Assembly: GCA_002451465.1 (NCBI GenBank)
Contig: DKCJ01000016.1
Span: forward strand, 1-16,858
DNA: 16,858 nucleotides
Direction: 5' to 3'
Origin: Caryophanales bacterium UBA6877
GTDB lineage: Bacteria; Bacillota_I; Bacilli_A; RFN20; CAG-826
Position numbers and translations under genes: made by a program. Positions 8,487-15,357 of the stretch are shown one piece after another. Under the pieces are notes generated by a model, which worked only from the letters and a program-made list of their open reading frames with translations, did no database searches and was not told the DNA's origin. Positions within the stretch are counted from its first letter, which is position 1; each line of letters starts with the position of its first letter.

Positions 8487-8776
8487 AGTTCAATCTCCTT
8501 TTTAATTTCTTCTAAAAAGTTACAAACATCATCACTGACGTTTTTAAATTCGATAACTAATGGATTGTTATTATATTCTTTCAAGATTCTATAATATTCT
8601 ACTTTTTCTTCATCTTTTATGTGACAATTTTTTAATGATTTAATCTTGTTTCTTAGACTTTTTAATTCTATTGAATTATCATATATTTCTTTTAAGACAA
8701 TATATTTTTTGATTAAAGGTTCATCTAGAATATCATTTTGAAGCTCTTTTATGTTTTTTAAAATTTCGCTATTCAT
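8483..8776 (-). CDS. YlbF/YmcA (Ric) family protein, likely RNase Y partner
   Basis: A 97-residue, mostly helical, charged protein. The pattern NNPLVIEFKNVSDDVCNFL (69-87) is the family's C-terminal 'xNPLVxEFxxxxxxxxxxL' block. In Bacillus, YmcA (RicA) lies directly downstream of miaB, as here, and with YlbF and YaaT it helps RNase Y mature mRNAs; rny is three genes upstream in the same run. The protein is clearly shorter than Bacillus YmcA/YlbF (about 143-149 aa) and lacks the Cys-rich tail linked to their Fe-S cluster; only Cys51 and Cys85 are present. Its start overlaps the miaB stop by 8 bases, and GGTGA upstream can act as an SD. Family call rests on synteny plus a modest motif; whether it matches YmcA or YlbF is open. 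Confidence 0.7.
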   Translation of the reverse strand: MNSEILKNIKELQNDILDEPLIKKYIVLKEIYDNSIELKSLRNKIKSLKNCHIKDEEKVEYYRILKEYNNNPLVIEFKNVSDDVCNFLEEIKKEIEL

Positions 8777-10223
8777 CTAAAACTTCACCCATCATAAAAT
8801 ATAAATGATTTTCTAAAATTTTTACATTAACAATTTTGCCAATTAAGGATGGATCTCCTTTAAAATTTACAACTTTATTGTTTTCGGTATATCCAGACAA
8901 AATTTCTTTATTCTTTTTTGATCTTGAGTCAACAAGGACTTTATATGTTTTACCAACCATTTCTTCAGCTTTCTTATAGAAATCAACCTCGAGAACTTTC
9001 TTAAGTTCAGTAAATCTTTTTGATTTTTCTAGATAAGGAACATTGTCCTTAAGTTTTGCAGCAGGAGTACCAACTCTAGGTGAATAAATAAAAGTATATG
9101 CACTAGTATATTGAACTTCTTTACATAAAGAAACGGTATCTAAAAACTCTTCATATGTTTCATTTGGAAAACCAACAATAATATCAGTAGACAAAGCGAT
9201 ATTTGGAATTTTAGCTTTTATTTTTTTAACTAAATTTAAATATTCTTCCCTTGTATATCTTCTAGCCATTTGTCTTAAGACATTATTACTACCAGATTGA
9301 ACAGGAAGATGAATATATTTCATGATATTATCATATTTTGCCATAACATCAATAACATCATCTTTAAAGTCACTAGGATAAGATGTTAAAAATCTAAGTC
9401 TTGGCATACCAAGCTTAGCAACTTCTTCTAAAAGTTTTGCAAAATCAATGCCATTTTTAAGGTCTTTCCCATATGAGTCAACGTTTTGACCAAGTAATGT
9501 AATTTCTTGATATCCTTTATCAACAAGTTCTTTGCATTCTTTTAAAATATCATTAAAATCCCTACTACGTTCTTTTCCTCTAGTGTAAGGAACTATACAA
9601 TATGTGCAAAATTTATCGCAACCATATGTAATATTAACAAATGCCTTATATTTATCATTTCTAATAGATGGTAAGTCCTCAATAATATCGCCTTCGCCAC
9701 TAGAAACGCATACAATTCTTTTTCCACTTTGATGGTATTTTTCTAAAATTAAAGGCAAATCTTTAATATTATGAGTACCAATAAGAATATCAACACACTT
9801 AAAAGTCTCTAGAATTTTTTCAATAACATGTTTTTGTTCAGTCATACAACCAGAAACAATTAAAATAACATCTTTTTTTGTTTCTTTAAGTTTTTTAACA
9901 TCACCAATTTCGCCATACACCTTATCTTCAGCGTTTTCTCTTACGGCGCAAGTATTAAGTAAGATAATATCAGCGTCATTCAAATCATTAGTCCTTTTCA
10001 TATCTAAAGAACTAAAAATACCAGAAATATTTTCTTCGTCTCGATAGTTTGCTTGACAACCATATGTACGAATATAATATTTTTTAGATTTTAAAAAATT
10101 AATAATCTCATCACTAGGGACATAATCATAATGATATGTTTCACTACGCTTAATTCTTTCCCTAGCTTTATTCATATTAGGAAGATCTAAAAATAATATA
10201 TTCTTATCCATTTTCTTTACCAT
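8769..10223 (-). CDS. miaB: tRNA-2-methylthio-N6-dimethylallyladenosine synthase MiaB
   Basis: A radical-SAM methylthiotransferase that converts i6A37 to ms2i6A37 in tRNA. N-terminal MTTase domain with cluster ligands Cys56 (YGCQAN), Cys92 (NTCAVREN) and Cys126 (SGCMTE); radical-SAM motif CDKFCTYC with Cys202, 206 and 209; LLGQNVDSYGKD, HLPVQSGS and TDIIVGFPNE follow; the C-terminal TRAM RNA-binding domain (about 420-484) contains LSGYTENNKVVNFKG. Length (484) and every cluster ligand match functional MiaB. The start at 10223 lies inside the end of ymdB; an ATG at 10211 (residue 5) is equally possible, and neither has a strong SD. TcdA, MiaA and MiaB all act on A37 and are encoded together here. 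Confidence 0.97.
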   Translation of the reverse strand: MVKKMDKNILFLDLPNMNKARERIKRSETYHYDYVPSDEIINFLKSKKYYIRTYGCQANYRDEENISGIFSSLDMKRTNDLNDADIILLNTCAVRENAEDKVYGEIGDVKKLKETKKDVILIVSGCMTEQKHVIEKILETFKCVDILIGTHNIKDLPLILEKYHQSGKRIVCVSSGEGDIIEDLPSIRNDKYKAFVNITYGCDKFCTYCIVPYTRGKERSRDFNDILKECKELVDKGYQEITLLGQNVDSYGKDLKNGIDFAKLLEEVAKLGMPRLRFLTSYPSDFKDDVIDVMAKYDNIMKYIHLPVQSGSNNVLRQMARRYTREEYLNLVKKIKAKIPNIALSTDIIVGFPNETYEEFLDTVSLCKEVQYTSAYTFIYSPRVGTPAAKLKDNVPYLEKSKRFTELKKVLEVDFYKKAEEMVGKTYKVLVDSRSKKNKEILSGYTENNKVVNFKGDPSLIGKIVNVKILENHLYFMMGEVLDE

Positions 10224-10998
10224 TCAACAAATTAATACGTTTAATATTCGTTGCCTTATTAGTTAAATCGTCAAATTCTATTAGAACACCATTGAACAAA
10301 GCATCATCGTTCTCTAAAAATTGAAACATAGATACTTCATTATCATGAAATATTGTTCGCTTAATAACAGCATCAGCTTCATTTCCTAAAACAGAATTAT
10401 AAGAACCACACATACCAACATCAGTAATATATGCAACTCCTGTATTTAATATTTGGTTATCACTTGTTTGCACATGTGTATGAGTGCCTAAAACTGCACT
10501 TACACATCCTTTTAAACTATAAGCAAAAGCTTTTTTCTCACCAGTAGATTCGCCATGATAATCAATAATATGTATATCAGAGCCATCATTTTCAATAACT
10601 TTTTGTATCTCAAAATAAGGTTCTTTTACTTTTTCCTTCATAAAGGCTGTGCCAAGTAAATTAGTAACTCTTATTTTTTTACCATTACATATATATAAAC
10701 GAGAACCTTCACCAGGAAAAATTCGTTTAATATTCAATGGTCGAATAATGTTGTCATTATTTAAAATGTCTAGAACTTCTATATTGTCATGATAATGATT
10801 TCCAAGGGTCATGCAATTAATTTTCAAATTACTCAAAAAAGCGTAATTATTTTTATTAATACCACGACCATTGGCAATATTTTCAACATTAACAATTACA
10901 AAGTCAGCGTTAGTTTTTTTGATAACAATTGGGAGATACTTGTGTAAAGATTTTTTGCCGACATCCGCTACAACATCTCCGACAAATAAAATTTTCAT
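10204..10998 (-). CDS. ymdB: YmdB-type metallophosphoesterase
   Basis: A 264-residue dimetal phosphoesterase; Bacillus YmdB hydrolyses 2',3'-cAMP-type substrates and affects biofilm and global gene expression. Visible: FVGDVV (5-10, metal-binding Asp8), VNVENIANGRG (37-47), LGNHYHDN (65-72, metal-site Asn and His), HGESTGEKKA (usually HAEATSEK) and GTHTHVQTSD (metal-site histidines). The metal ligands appear complete. Its ATG overlaps the rny stop by one base (TAATG) and has no SD of its own, so translation is probably coupled to rny. The rny-ymdB order is the same as in Bacillus, which supports the name. Confidence 0.92.
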   Translation of the reverse strand: MKILFVGDVVADVGKKSLHKYLPIVIKKTNADFVIVNVENIANGRGINKNNYAFLSNLKINCMTLGNHYHDNIEVLDILNNDNIIRPLNIKRIFPGEGSRLYICNGKKIRVTNLLGTAFMKEKVKEPYFEIQKVIENDGSDIHIIDYHGESTGEKKAFAYSLKGCVSAVLGTHTHVQTSDNQILNTGVAYITDVGMCGSYNSVLGNEADAVIKRTIFHDNEVSMFQFLENDDALFNGVLIEFDDLTNKATNIKRINLLNGKENG

Positions 10999-12560
10999 TA
11001 TTTTGCAGTTTCTACAGCACGATATTCACGAATAACATTTACTTTGATTTGGCCAGGATAGGACATTTCATTTTCAATTTTTTCTTTAATATCATGAGCT
11101 AATTTAAATGCACCTAAATCATCAACTTTATCTGGAATTACCATAACTCTAACTTCACGTCCTGATTGCATTGCATAACATTGTGAAACGCCATCATACC
11201 CTTTGCAAATGTTTTCAAGTTGTTCAATTCTTTTTATGTAAGTTTCCAAAGTCTCACTACGTGCACCAGGTCTTGCAGCACTTAAAGTATCAGCAGCGGC
11301 AACTAAAATACTAGTAATATATTTAGGTTGGCAATCTCCATGATGAGATTCAATTGCATTAACAACAACATCTGATTCACCATATTTTTTTGCAAGTCTT
11401 GCACCAATTTCAATATGACTTCCATCAATTTCAAAATCAGCAGCTTTACCTATATCATGCAATAAACCAGCACGTTTTGCTAAATTTTGATCAAGGCCAA
11501 GTTCGGCAGCCATAATCCCACAAAGTTGAGCTGTTTCAATACTATGTTCTAATTGATTTTGACCATAACTAGTTCTAAATCTTAATTTTCCAACATAGAA
11601 CATTAATTCTTTATCCATTCTTCCAATGCCTAGTTTAAAAACAGCATCTTGACCAGCTTTACGAATAATATCATCAACATCTTTTTGACATTTAGCAACA
11701 ACCTCTTCAATTCTACCAGGTTGAATACGACCATCTTTTACAAGAATTTGAAGTGCACGAGATGCAACTTCTCTTCTTATAGGATTAAAACAGCTTATAG
11801 TTAAAGCTTCTGGAGTATCATCGATTATAATATCAACTCCAAGCAATTGTTCGAGAGATTTTATATTTCTACCTTCACGCCCGATAATTCTACCCTTCAT
11901 TTCATCACTTGGAAGAGCAATAACGTTAACGGTTCTATCTGTAGTTACTTCTTGAGCATCTCTAAACATCGCATTAGCTAAAATTTGTTTTGCTTTTTCA
12001 TCTGCTTCTTGCTCAGCTTCATCTTCACGATTTTTCATATATTGAGCAATTTCACGATCATATTTTTCTTCTACTCTTTTAAAGATTTCTTTTTTTGCTT
12101 CTTCAGTAGTCATTTGAGCTACTTTTTGAAGTTCGTCAATTATGCTATCAATTTTTTCTTGAAGGACAGCATTTTTCTTTTTATTATCTTCAATACCTTT
12201 ATCAATTAACTTGCTTTTTTCTTCCAAAGCATTTTCTTTTAAGGTTAACGAATTATCTCTTTGGTCGATAGTTTGTTCTCTTTGAAGAAGTTTATTTTCT
12301 TGAAGAATAACATCTTTCTTTCTTTCCTTAATATCCTTATCAGCCTCTTGCTTCATTTCAAAAATTGTTTGTTTTGCATCAATTTCTGCATTTTTTAATA
12401 CATGTTCGGCTTTAATTTGAGCATCATTTAATATTTTATCAGCATTATGTTTAGCTTTATAAGCCTTATAACGTGGACTATATATTAAGCATAAAACGCC
12501 TAATCCAAAACCGACAATTATACAAAAAACAGAAACTATTAAAATTATTAACCATTCCAT
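10998..12560 (-). CDS. rny: Ribonuclease Y
   Basis: Membrane-anchored endoribonuclease that starts bulk mRNA decay in many Bacillota. Domain order is standard: N-terminal transmembrane helix (about 3-27), long charged coiled coil (about 35-205), KH domain with GRIIGREGRN (223-232) and an HD domain with LLHDIGKAAD (catalytic His368-Asp369), followed by AIESHHGD. At 520 residues it matches the Bacillus protein. The start has AAAGGAG about 9 bases upstream. It opens a leftward run driven by a promoter at 12690-12718, with a long AT-rich leader of about 120 nt. The downstream YlbF/YmcA-type gene encodes a probable specificity partner. Confidence 0.97.
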   Translation of the reverse strand: MEWLIILIVSVFCIIVGFGLGVLCLIYSPRYKAYKAKHNADKILNDAQIKAEHVLKNAEIDAKQTIFEMKQEADKDIKERKKDVILQENKLLQREQTIDQRDNSLTLKENALEEKSKLIDKGIEDNKKKNAVLQEKIDSIIDELQKVAQMTTEEAKKEIFKRVEEKYDREIAQYMKNREDEAEQEADEKAKQILANAMFRDAQEVTTDRTVNVIALPSDEMKGRIIGREGRNIKSLEQLLGVDIIIDDTPEALTISCFNPIRREVASRALQILVKDGRIQPGRIEEVVAKCQKDVDDIIRKAGQDAVFKLGIGRMDKELMFYVGKLRFRTSYGQNQLEHSIETAQLCGIMAAELGLDQNLAKRAGLLHDIGKAADFEIDGSHIEIGARLAKKYGESDVVVNAIESHHGDCQPKYITSILVAAADTLSAARPGARSETLETYIKRIEQLENICKGYDGVSQCYAMQSGREVRVMVIPDKVDDLGAFKLAHDIKEKIENEMSYPGQIKVNVIREYRAVETAK

Positions 12561-12689
12561 TTTAAAAATCTCCTTTTGTTAAAAAGTATCGCAAAAAATC
12601 TCTATTTAATTTTAAAATTTATTTAATTTATCAAAAAAAATTAATACAAGAAATAAAAATATATATAAAGCATCTTTCGATACGAAATA

Positions 12690-12718
12690 ATTATAACAAA
12701 GTGGAAATCTTTATTCTA
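12690..12718 (-). promoter_or_regulatory. Candidate extended -10 promoter of the rny operon
   Basis: On the minus strand TGTTATAAT forms an extended -10 (TATAAT at 12690-12695, TG at 12697-12698). A -35-like TAGAAT (12713-12718, 3 of 6) lies 17 bases upstream. Transcription would start near 12683, leaving a leader of about 120 nt before rny. That leader has 6-bp complementary arms at its two ends (cgatac 12678-12683, gtatcg 12586-12591) and no riboswitch that I can recognise. Confidence 0.6.
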
Positions 12719-12726
12719 TAAATAAG

Positions 12727-12753
12727 TTGTTAATTTACCATGCAAAATAACAA
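12727..12753 (-). terminator. Possible weak terminator or 3' hairpin after recA
   Basis: The arms TTGTTA/TAACAA flank an imperfect inner stem (UUUGC/GUAAA with one G-U pair), centred on 12740, starting a few bases after the recA stop. It is an 11-pair stem with one mismatch and a 3-nt loop in the minus-strand RNA. No U-run follows, so it is a poor intrinsic terminator. It could instead stabilise the recA 3' end or be a protein-binding palindrome upstream of the rny promoter. Confidence 0.3.
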
Positions 12754-12758
12754 AAATT

Positions 12759-13826
12759 CTATCCTTTTTCGTTAATATCATTATTTAAAGTTTCATATTC
12801 ATCTTTTTTCTCGTTTTCACATTTTTTATTAAAATGTTCGCCACTAATTACTTCATTTTTAATTTTCTCAAAAACATCCTTATTTTCCGCCAAATATAAT
12901 TTTGCAGTATCTCTTCCTTGGCCAATTCTATCACCATAGACCTCATACCAAGATCCACTTTTCTTGATAATACCCATTTGAATACCAAGATCTAAAAGTT
13001 CGCCTTCTTTAGATATACCTTTTCCATAAATAATATCTAACTTACAAGATTTAAATGGTGGAGCTACTTTATTTTTAACAACTTTTACACATACAGTATT
13101 TCCAATAAAATTAACACCTTGTTTAATAGCTTCAGTTCTCCTAATATCAAGTCTAATGCTAGAATAAAACTTTAAAGCTCTTCCACCAGTTGTAACTTCA
13201 GGATTTCCATATATAACACCAATCTTTTCTCTTAATTGATTTATAAAAATAACAGTGCAATTCCCTTTATTTAAAACAGCAGCAATTTTTCTTAATGCTT
13301 TTGACATAAGTCTAGCAAGCAAACCGACTTGGTTATCGATCATCATTCCATCAACCTCAGCTTGAGGAACAAGAGCTGCAACACTATCAACAACAATCAA
13401 TTTAAAAACGCCAGATTTAGCTAACATTTCAACAATTTGAAGCGCTTGTTCTCCAGAATCTGGTTGACTTAAAATCAATTCATCAATATTTACGCCAAGA
13501 TTCTTAGCGTAAACTGGATCGATTGATTGTTCAGCATCGATAAAAGCGCATTTCCCGCCATTTTTTTGTGTCTCAGCAATTGCTGTTAAAGCCAAAGTTG
13601 TTTTCCCACTACTTTCAGGACCATAAATTTCAACAATTCTTCCAATAGGATATCCGCCACATCCTAAACAATCATCTAGCAAAATAGACCCGCTAGGCAA
13701 AACTTCTGTACTAGTTTTAGGTTTATCACCTAAAAGCATAACACTACCACGACCAAAAGAGTGCTCAATATCACTCATTACAGCTTTTAAAGTTTCATCA
13801 AAAACTTTCTTTTTATCATCTTTCAT
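12759..13826 (-). CDS. recA: Recombinase RecA
   Basis: ATP-dependent strand exchange and SOS coprotease. Walker A GPESSGKTT (69-77), Walker B LIVVDS (143-148), INQLREKIGVIYGNPEVTTGG (split at 195-215, covering loop L2) and VVKNKVAPPF (249-258) identify it. Two usually conserved spots differ: FIDAEHALDP is FIDAEQSIDP (95-104), and the L1 region, usually GDSHVGLQARLMS, is IDNQVGLLARLMS (163-174). The Lys/Glu-rich C-terminal tail (about 330-355) is of normal type. The start is fixed by GGAGG at 13835-13839, 8 bases before the ATG at 13826; an upstream in-frame ATG at 13877 would add 17 residues unlike any RecA. No LexA-type GAAC-N4-GTTC site was found nearby. It lies 57 bases after pgsA with no terminator between, so the two are probably co-transcribed. 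Confidence 0.97.
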   Translation of the reverse strand: MKDDKKKVFDETLKAVMSDIEHSFGRGSVMLLGDKPKTSTEVLPSGSILLDDCLGCGGYPIGRIVEIYGPESSGKTTLALTAIAETQKNGGKCAFIDAEQSIDPVYAKNLGVNIDELILSQPDSGEQALQIVEMLAKSGVFKLIVVDSVAALVPQAEVDGMMIDNQVGLLARLMSKALRKIAAVLNKGNCTVIFINQLREKIGVIYGNPEVTTGGRALKFYSSIRLDIRRTEAIKQGVNFIGNTVCVKVVKNKVAPPFKSCKLDIIYGKGISKEGELLDLGIQMGIIKKSGSWYEVYGDRIGQGRDTAKLYLAENKDVFEKIKNEVISGEHFNKKCENEKKDEYETLNNDINEKG

Positions 13827-13883
13827 AAAATTAACCTCCACACATATTAATAGGTAGGGAATTTTAAAAAATTTCACAAAAAT

Positions 13884-14537
13884 TTAATTTTCGTTAAAAA
13901 TTTTTATATTATCTTTTAAATAAATAAAACCACCAATCAAAGATGTGAGAGTTGTTAAATAACAAAGAACATCAGAAATATGTAAATATTTTAACCATGA
14001 GGCATCAAAATAAGAAAATGGCCAGCCATTAAGAAAGACAACTGAGATTGATACCATCTGTAAAACTGTTTTTGCCTTGCCCCAATAATTAGCCGCTAAA
14101 ACAATTTTTTTCTTTGCGGCCATAAATCTAAGGCCATCTACTACCAAGTCACGAATAACCATTAAAACAACACAAAACCATGGAAATTTAAGATTATCAC
14201 CAAGACTGATAAAGTTAATCGCAAGAAAAATCATCACTGAATTTATGAGCATTTTATCAGCAATTGGATCTAAAAATTTTCCTAAATCAGTTACTTGGTT
14301 ATTTTTTCTAGCAAGATAACCATCTAAAAAATCAGTTAAACTTGCAACTAAGAAAACAACTAAAAAACCAAGCATTAAATAATTTAAAGTTGCAGCGCCT
14401 AATTGAAAATTAAAATCTTTAATAACAACTACTTTAAATTCATCAAGAAGATAAAAGACAATTAAAGCAATGATAAGAAGAGAACTAATAAATATTCTCG
14501 ATATAGTAATTTTTGTAGGTAAGTTAATTTTTTTCAT
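13884..14537 (-). CDS. pgsA: CDP-diacylglycerol--glycerol-3-phosphate 3-phosphatidyltransferase
   Basis: An integral membrane enzyme that makes phosphatidylglycerophosphate from CDP-diacylglycerol and glycerol-3-phosphate, the committed step to phosphatidylglycerol. The CDP-alcohol phosphatidyltransferase motif D-x2-DG-x2-AR-x8-G-x3-D-x3-D is complete (Asp69, Asp72, Gly73, Ala76, Arg77, Gly86, Asp90, Asp94). Several hydrophobic helices surround it, and LPTKITISRIF at the N-terminus is typical. Start taken as the ATG at 14537 (217 aa); an in-frame ATG at 14585 lies inside the RNase P RNA and would add residues with no family match. There is no SD before 14537, which is odd beside the strong sites of recA and fhs. 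pgsA next to recA is a common arrangement in Bacillota. Confidence 0.95.
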   Translation of the reverse strand: MKKINLPTKITISRIFISSLLIIALIVFYLLDEFKVVVIKDFNFQLGAATLNYLMLGFLVVFLVASLTDFLDGYLARKNNQVTDLGKFLDPIADKMLINSVMIFLAINFISLGDNLKFPWFCVVLMVIRDLVVDGLRFMAAKKKIVLAANYWGKAKTVLQMVSISVVFLNGWPFSYFDASWLKYLHISDVLCYLTTLTSLIGGFIYLKDNIKIFNEN

Positions 14538-14565
14538 AATAATAAATAATCGTAATATAAATTGA

Positions 14566-14908
14566 GTATTCAGTCCGTAAGCCATGTTCTGTCAAGTGCA
14601 ATCATTAATCTAAGATTTCTCTTATTAAAAAACTTTCTTTATTCAGTTTTTTTAATTTCCCCTACCAATAATTTGGGTTTCTTGCTTATGGAGTTTACCA
14701 ACGTTTCATTTTAAAATTTCTTTTAAATTCGTCACTGTGGCACTTTAAGTCATTGAACCATAACCGAAGTCTTAGGTTCTTTAACGTCGTTACTAGCTCC
14801 CTAGTACCTAGTTTTATTAATTAAACTAGCATAATCACTACTTTCGTCACAGAAAGTGCAAGCATGGACTTTCCTCTAGTTTTAAACTAGCGATTGCATG
14901 GACTGAAT
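14566..14908 (-). ncRNA. rnpB: RNase P RNA, Bacillus type (type B)
   Basis: The minus strand contains the RNase P RNA core in order: near the 5' end GAGGAAAGTCCATGC, then AAAGTGCCACAGTGACGAA, the P15 region GAAACCCAAATTATTGGTAGG (14661-14681, written in two overlapping parts in Bacillus numbering) with the GGU that pairs with the tRNA CCA end, then ACAGAACATGGCTTAC at the 3' end. The P1 helix is a perfect 9-bp pairing between 14900-14908 and 14568-14576 (ATTCAGTCC / GGACTGAAT), which fixes both ends. At about 343 nt it is shorter than Bacillus (about 400), so peripheral helices are trimmed. The gene begins 1-2 bases after the gpsB stop and ends about 28 bases before pgsA. gpsB-rnpB is also the Bacillus order. 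Confidence 0.96.
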
Positions 14909-14909
14909 G

Positions 14910-15260
14910 TTATTTTATTTTACTTGGATCTACCCCCAATTCATAGAGTTTATTTTCATAAAGACTAATTTTTTTAAGAAGTTCAAGATTGTCTAATCTT
15001 GAATAATCATTGACAACAAAAGTTTGTTTCCCTTTTTTTGCAATTTGCGTTTTTAAAGAATCAACTTCTTTTTCAAGCTCTTGATTTTGTTTTTTAAGTT
15101 CAACAATTTTGTCGTTTAAGTTAACAACAACATTGTCTATAACTTTGTAATCTTTTAAAACTTGATCAAGAAACATATCAACTTCTAAAGGATCATATCC
15201 TTTTACATTTTTTTTAAATTGCTTATTTAAAATATCTTTACTAGTTAATAAAAGTTTCAT
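14910..15260 (-). CDS. gpsB: Cell-division protein GpsB (DivIVA family)
   Basis: A 116-residue cytoplasmic coiled-coil protein that links the division machinery to peptidoglycan synthases. The N-terminal DivIVA/GpsB membrane-contact domain LTSKDILNKQFKKNVKGYDPLEVDMFLDQVLKDY (split at about 5-38) is followed by a heptad-like coiled coil (about 40-75), a linker, and the GpsB C-terminal block LLKKISLYENKLYELG (94-109), which DivIVA lacks. The small size and adjacency to rnpB, as in Bacillus, favour GpsB over DivIVA. The SD is weak (AGGA, 13 bases from the ATG). A good promoter lies at 15288-15316. The stop codon abuts the rnpB 5' end. Confidence 0.9.
   Translation of the reverse strand: MKLLLTSKDILNKQFKKNVKGYDPLEVDMFLDQVLKDYKVIDNVVVNLNDKIVELKKQNQELEKEVDSLKTQIAKKGKQTFVVNDYSRLDNLELLKKISLYENKLYELGVDPSKIK
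14912..14939 (-). promoter_or_regulatory. Candidate rnpB promoter inside the end of gpsB
   Basis: On the minus strand -35 TTGGGG (14934-14939) and -10 TAAAAT (14912-14917) are 16 bases apart, placing the start at about 14905, within a few bases of the expected RNase P RNA 5' end. The element overlaps the last codons of gpsB. The -35 matches only the TTG, so support is moderate. Confidence 0.45.
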
Positions 15261-15287
15261 AATTTTTCGAAATTCCTAACAATTAAT

Positions 15288-15316
15288 ATTATAGAAGAAG
15301 AAATATTTTTCTTCAA
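15288..15316 (-). promoter_or_regulatory. Sigma-A promoter of gpsB
   Basis: On the minus strand -35 TTGAAG (15311-15316, 4 of 6) and -10 TATAAT (15288-15293, perfect) are exactly 17 bases apart. Transcription would start near 15281, giving a leader of about 21 nt. A 7-bp inverted repeat (gaagaaa 15297-15303, tttcttc 15308-15314) lies in the spacer and could be an operator. Confidence 0.7.
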
Positions 15317-15325
15317 TTATTCAAA

Positions 15326-15354
15326 TTGAAATTAAGGAGGTTAAAACATATAAT
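15326..15354 (+). promoter_or_regulatory. Sigma-A promoter of the exonuclease-recU pair
   Basis: On the plus strand -35 TTGAAA (15326-15331, 5 of 6) and -10 TATAAT (15349-15354, perfect) are exactly 17 bases apart. The expected start, near 15361, falls at or just after the exonuclease ATG (15358), so the mRNA would be leaderless. An SD-like AAGGAGG (15334-15340) lies in the spacer, upstream of that start and 17 bases from the ATG, too far for a normal SD. Either the promoter or the SD must be incidental. Confidence 0.6.
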
Positions 15355-15357
15355 AAA

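Noticed and set aside
6990..12209. Plus-strand open frames at 6990-7295 and 11985-12209
   Set aside because: Antisense shadows of tcdA and of the rny coiled coil; the latter is only a low-complexity Phe/Ile-rich mirror of Lys/Glu codons.
13827..13877. Longer recA start at 13877
   Set aside because: The added 17 residues are hydrophobic and unlike RecA, while the ATG at 13826 has GGAGG at 8-base spacing.
12720..14600. SOS box controlling recA
   Set aside because: No GAAC-N4-GTTC-like palindrome found by eye near recA or pgsA.
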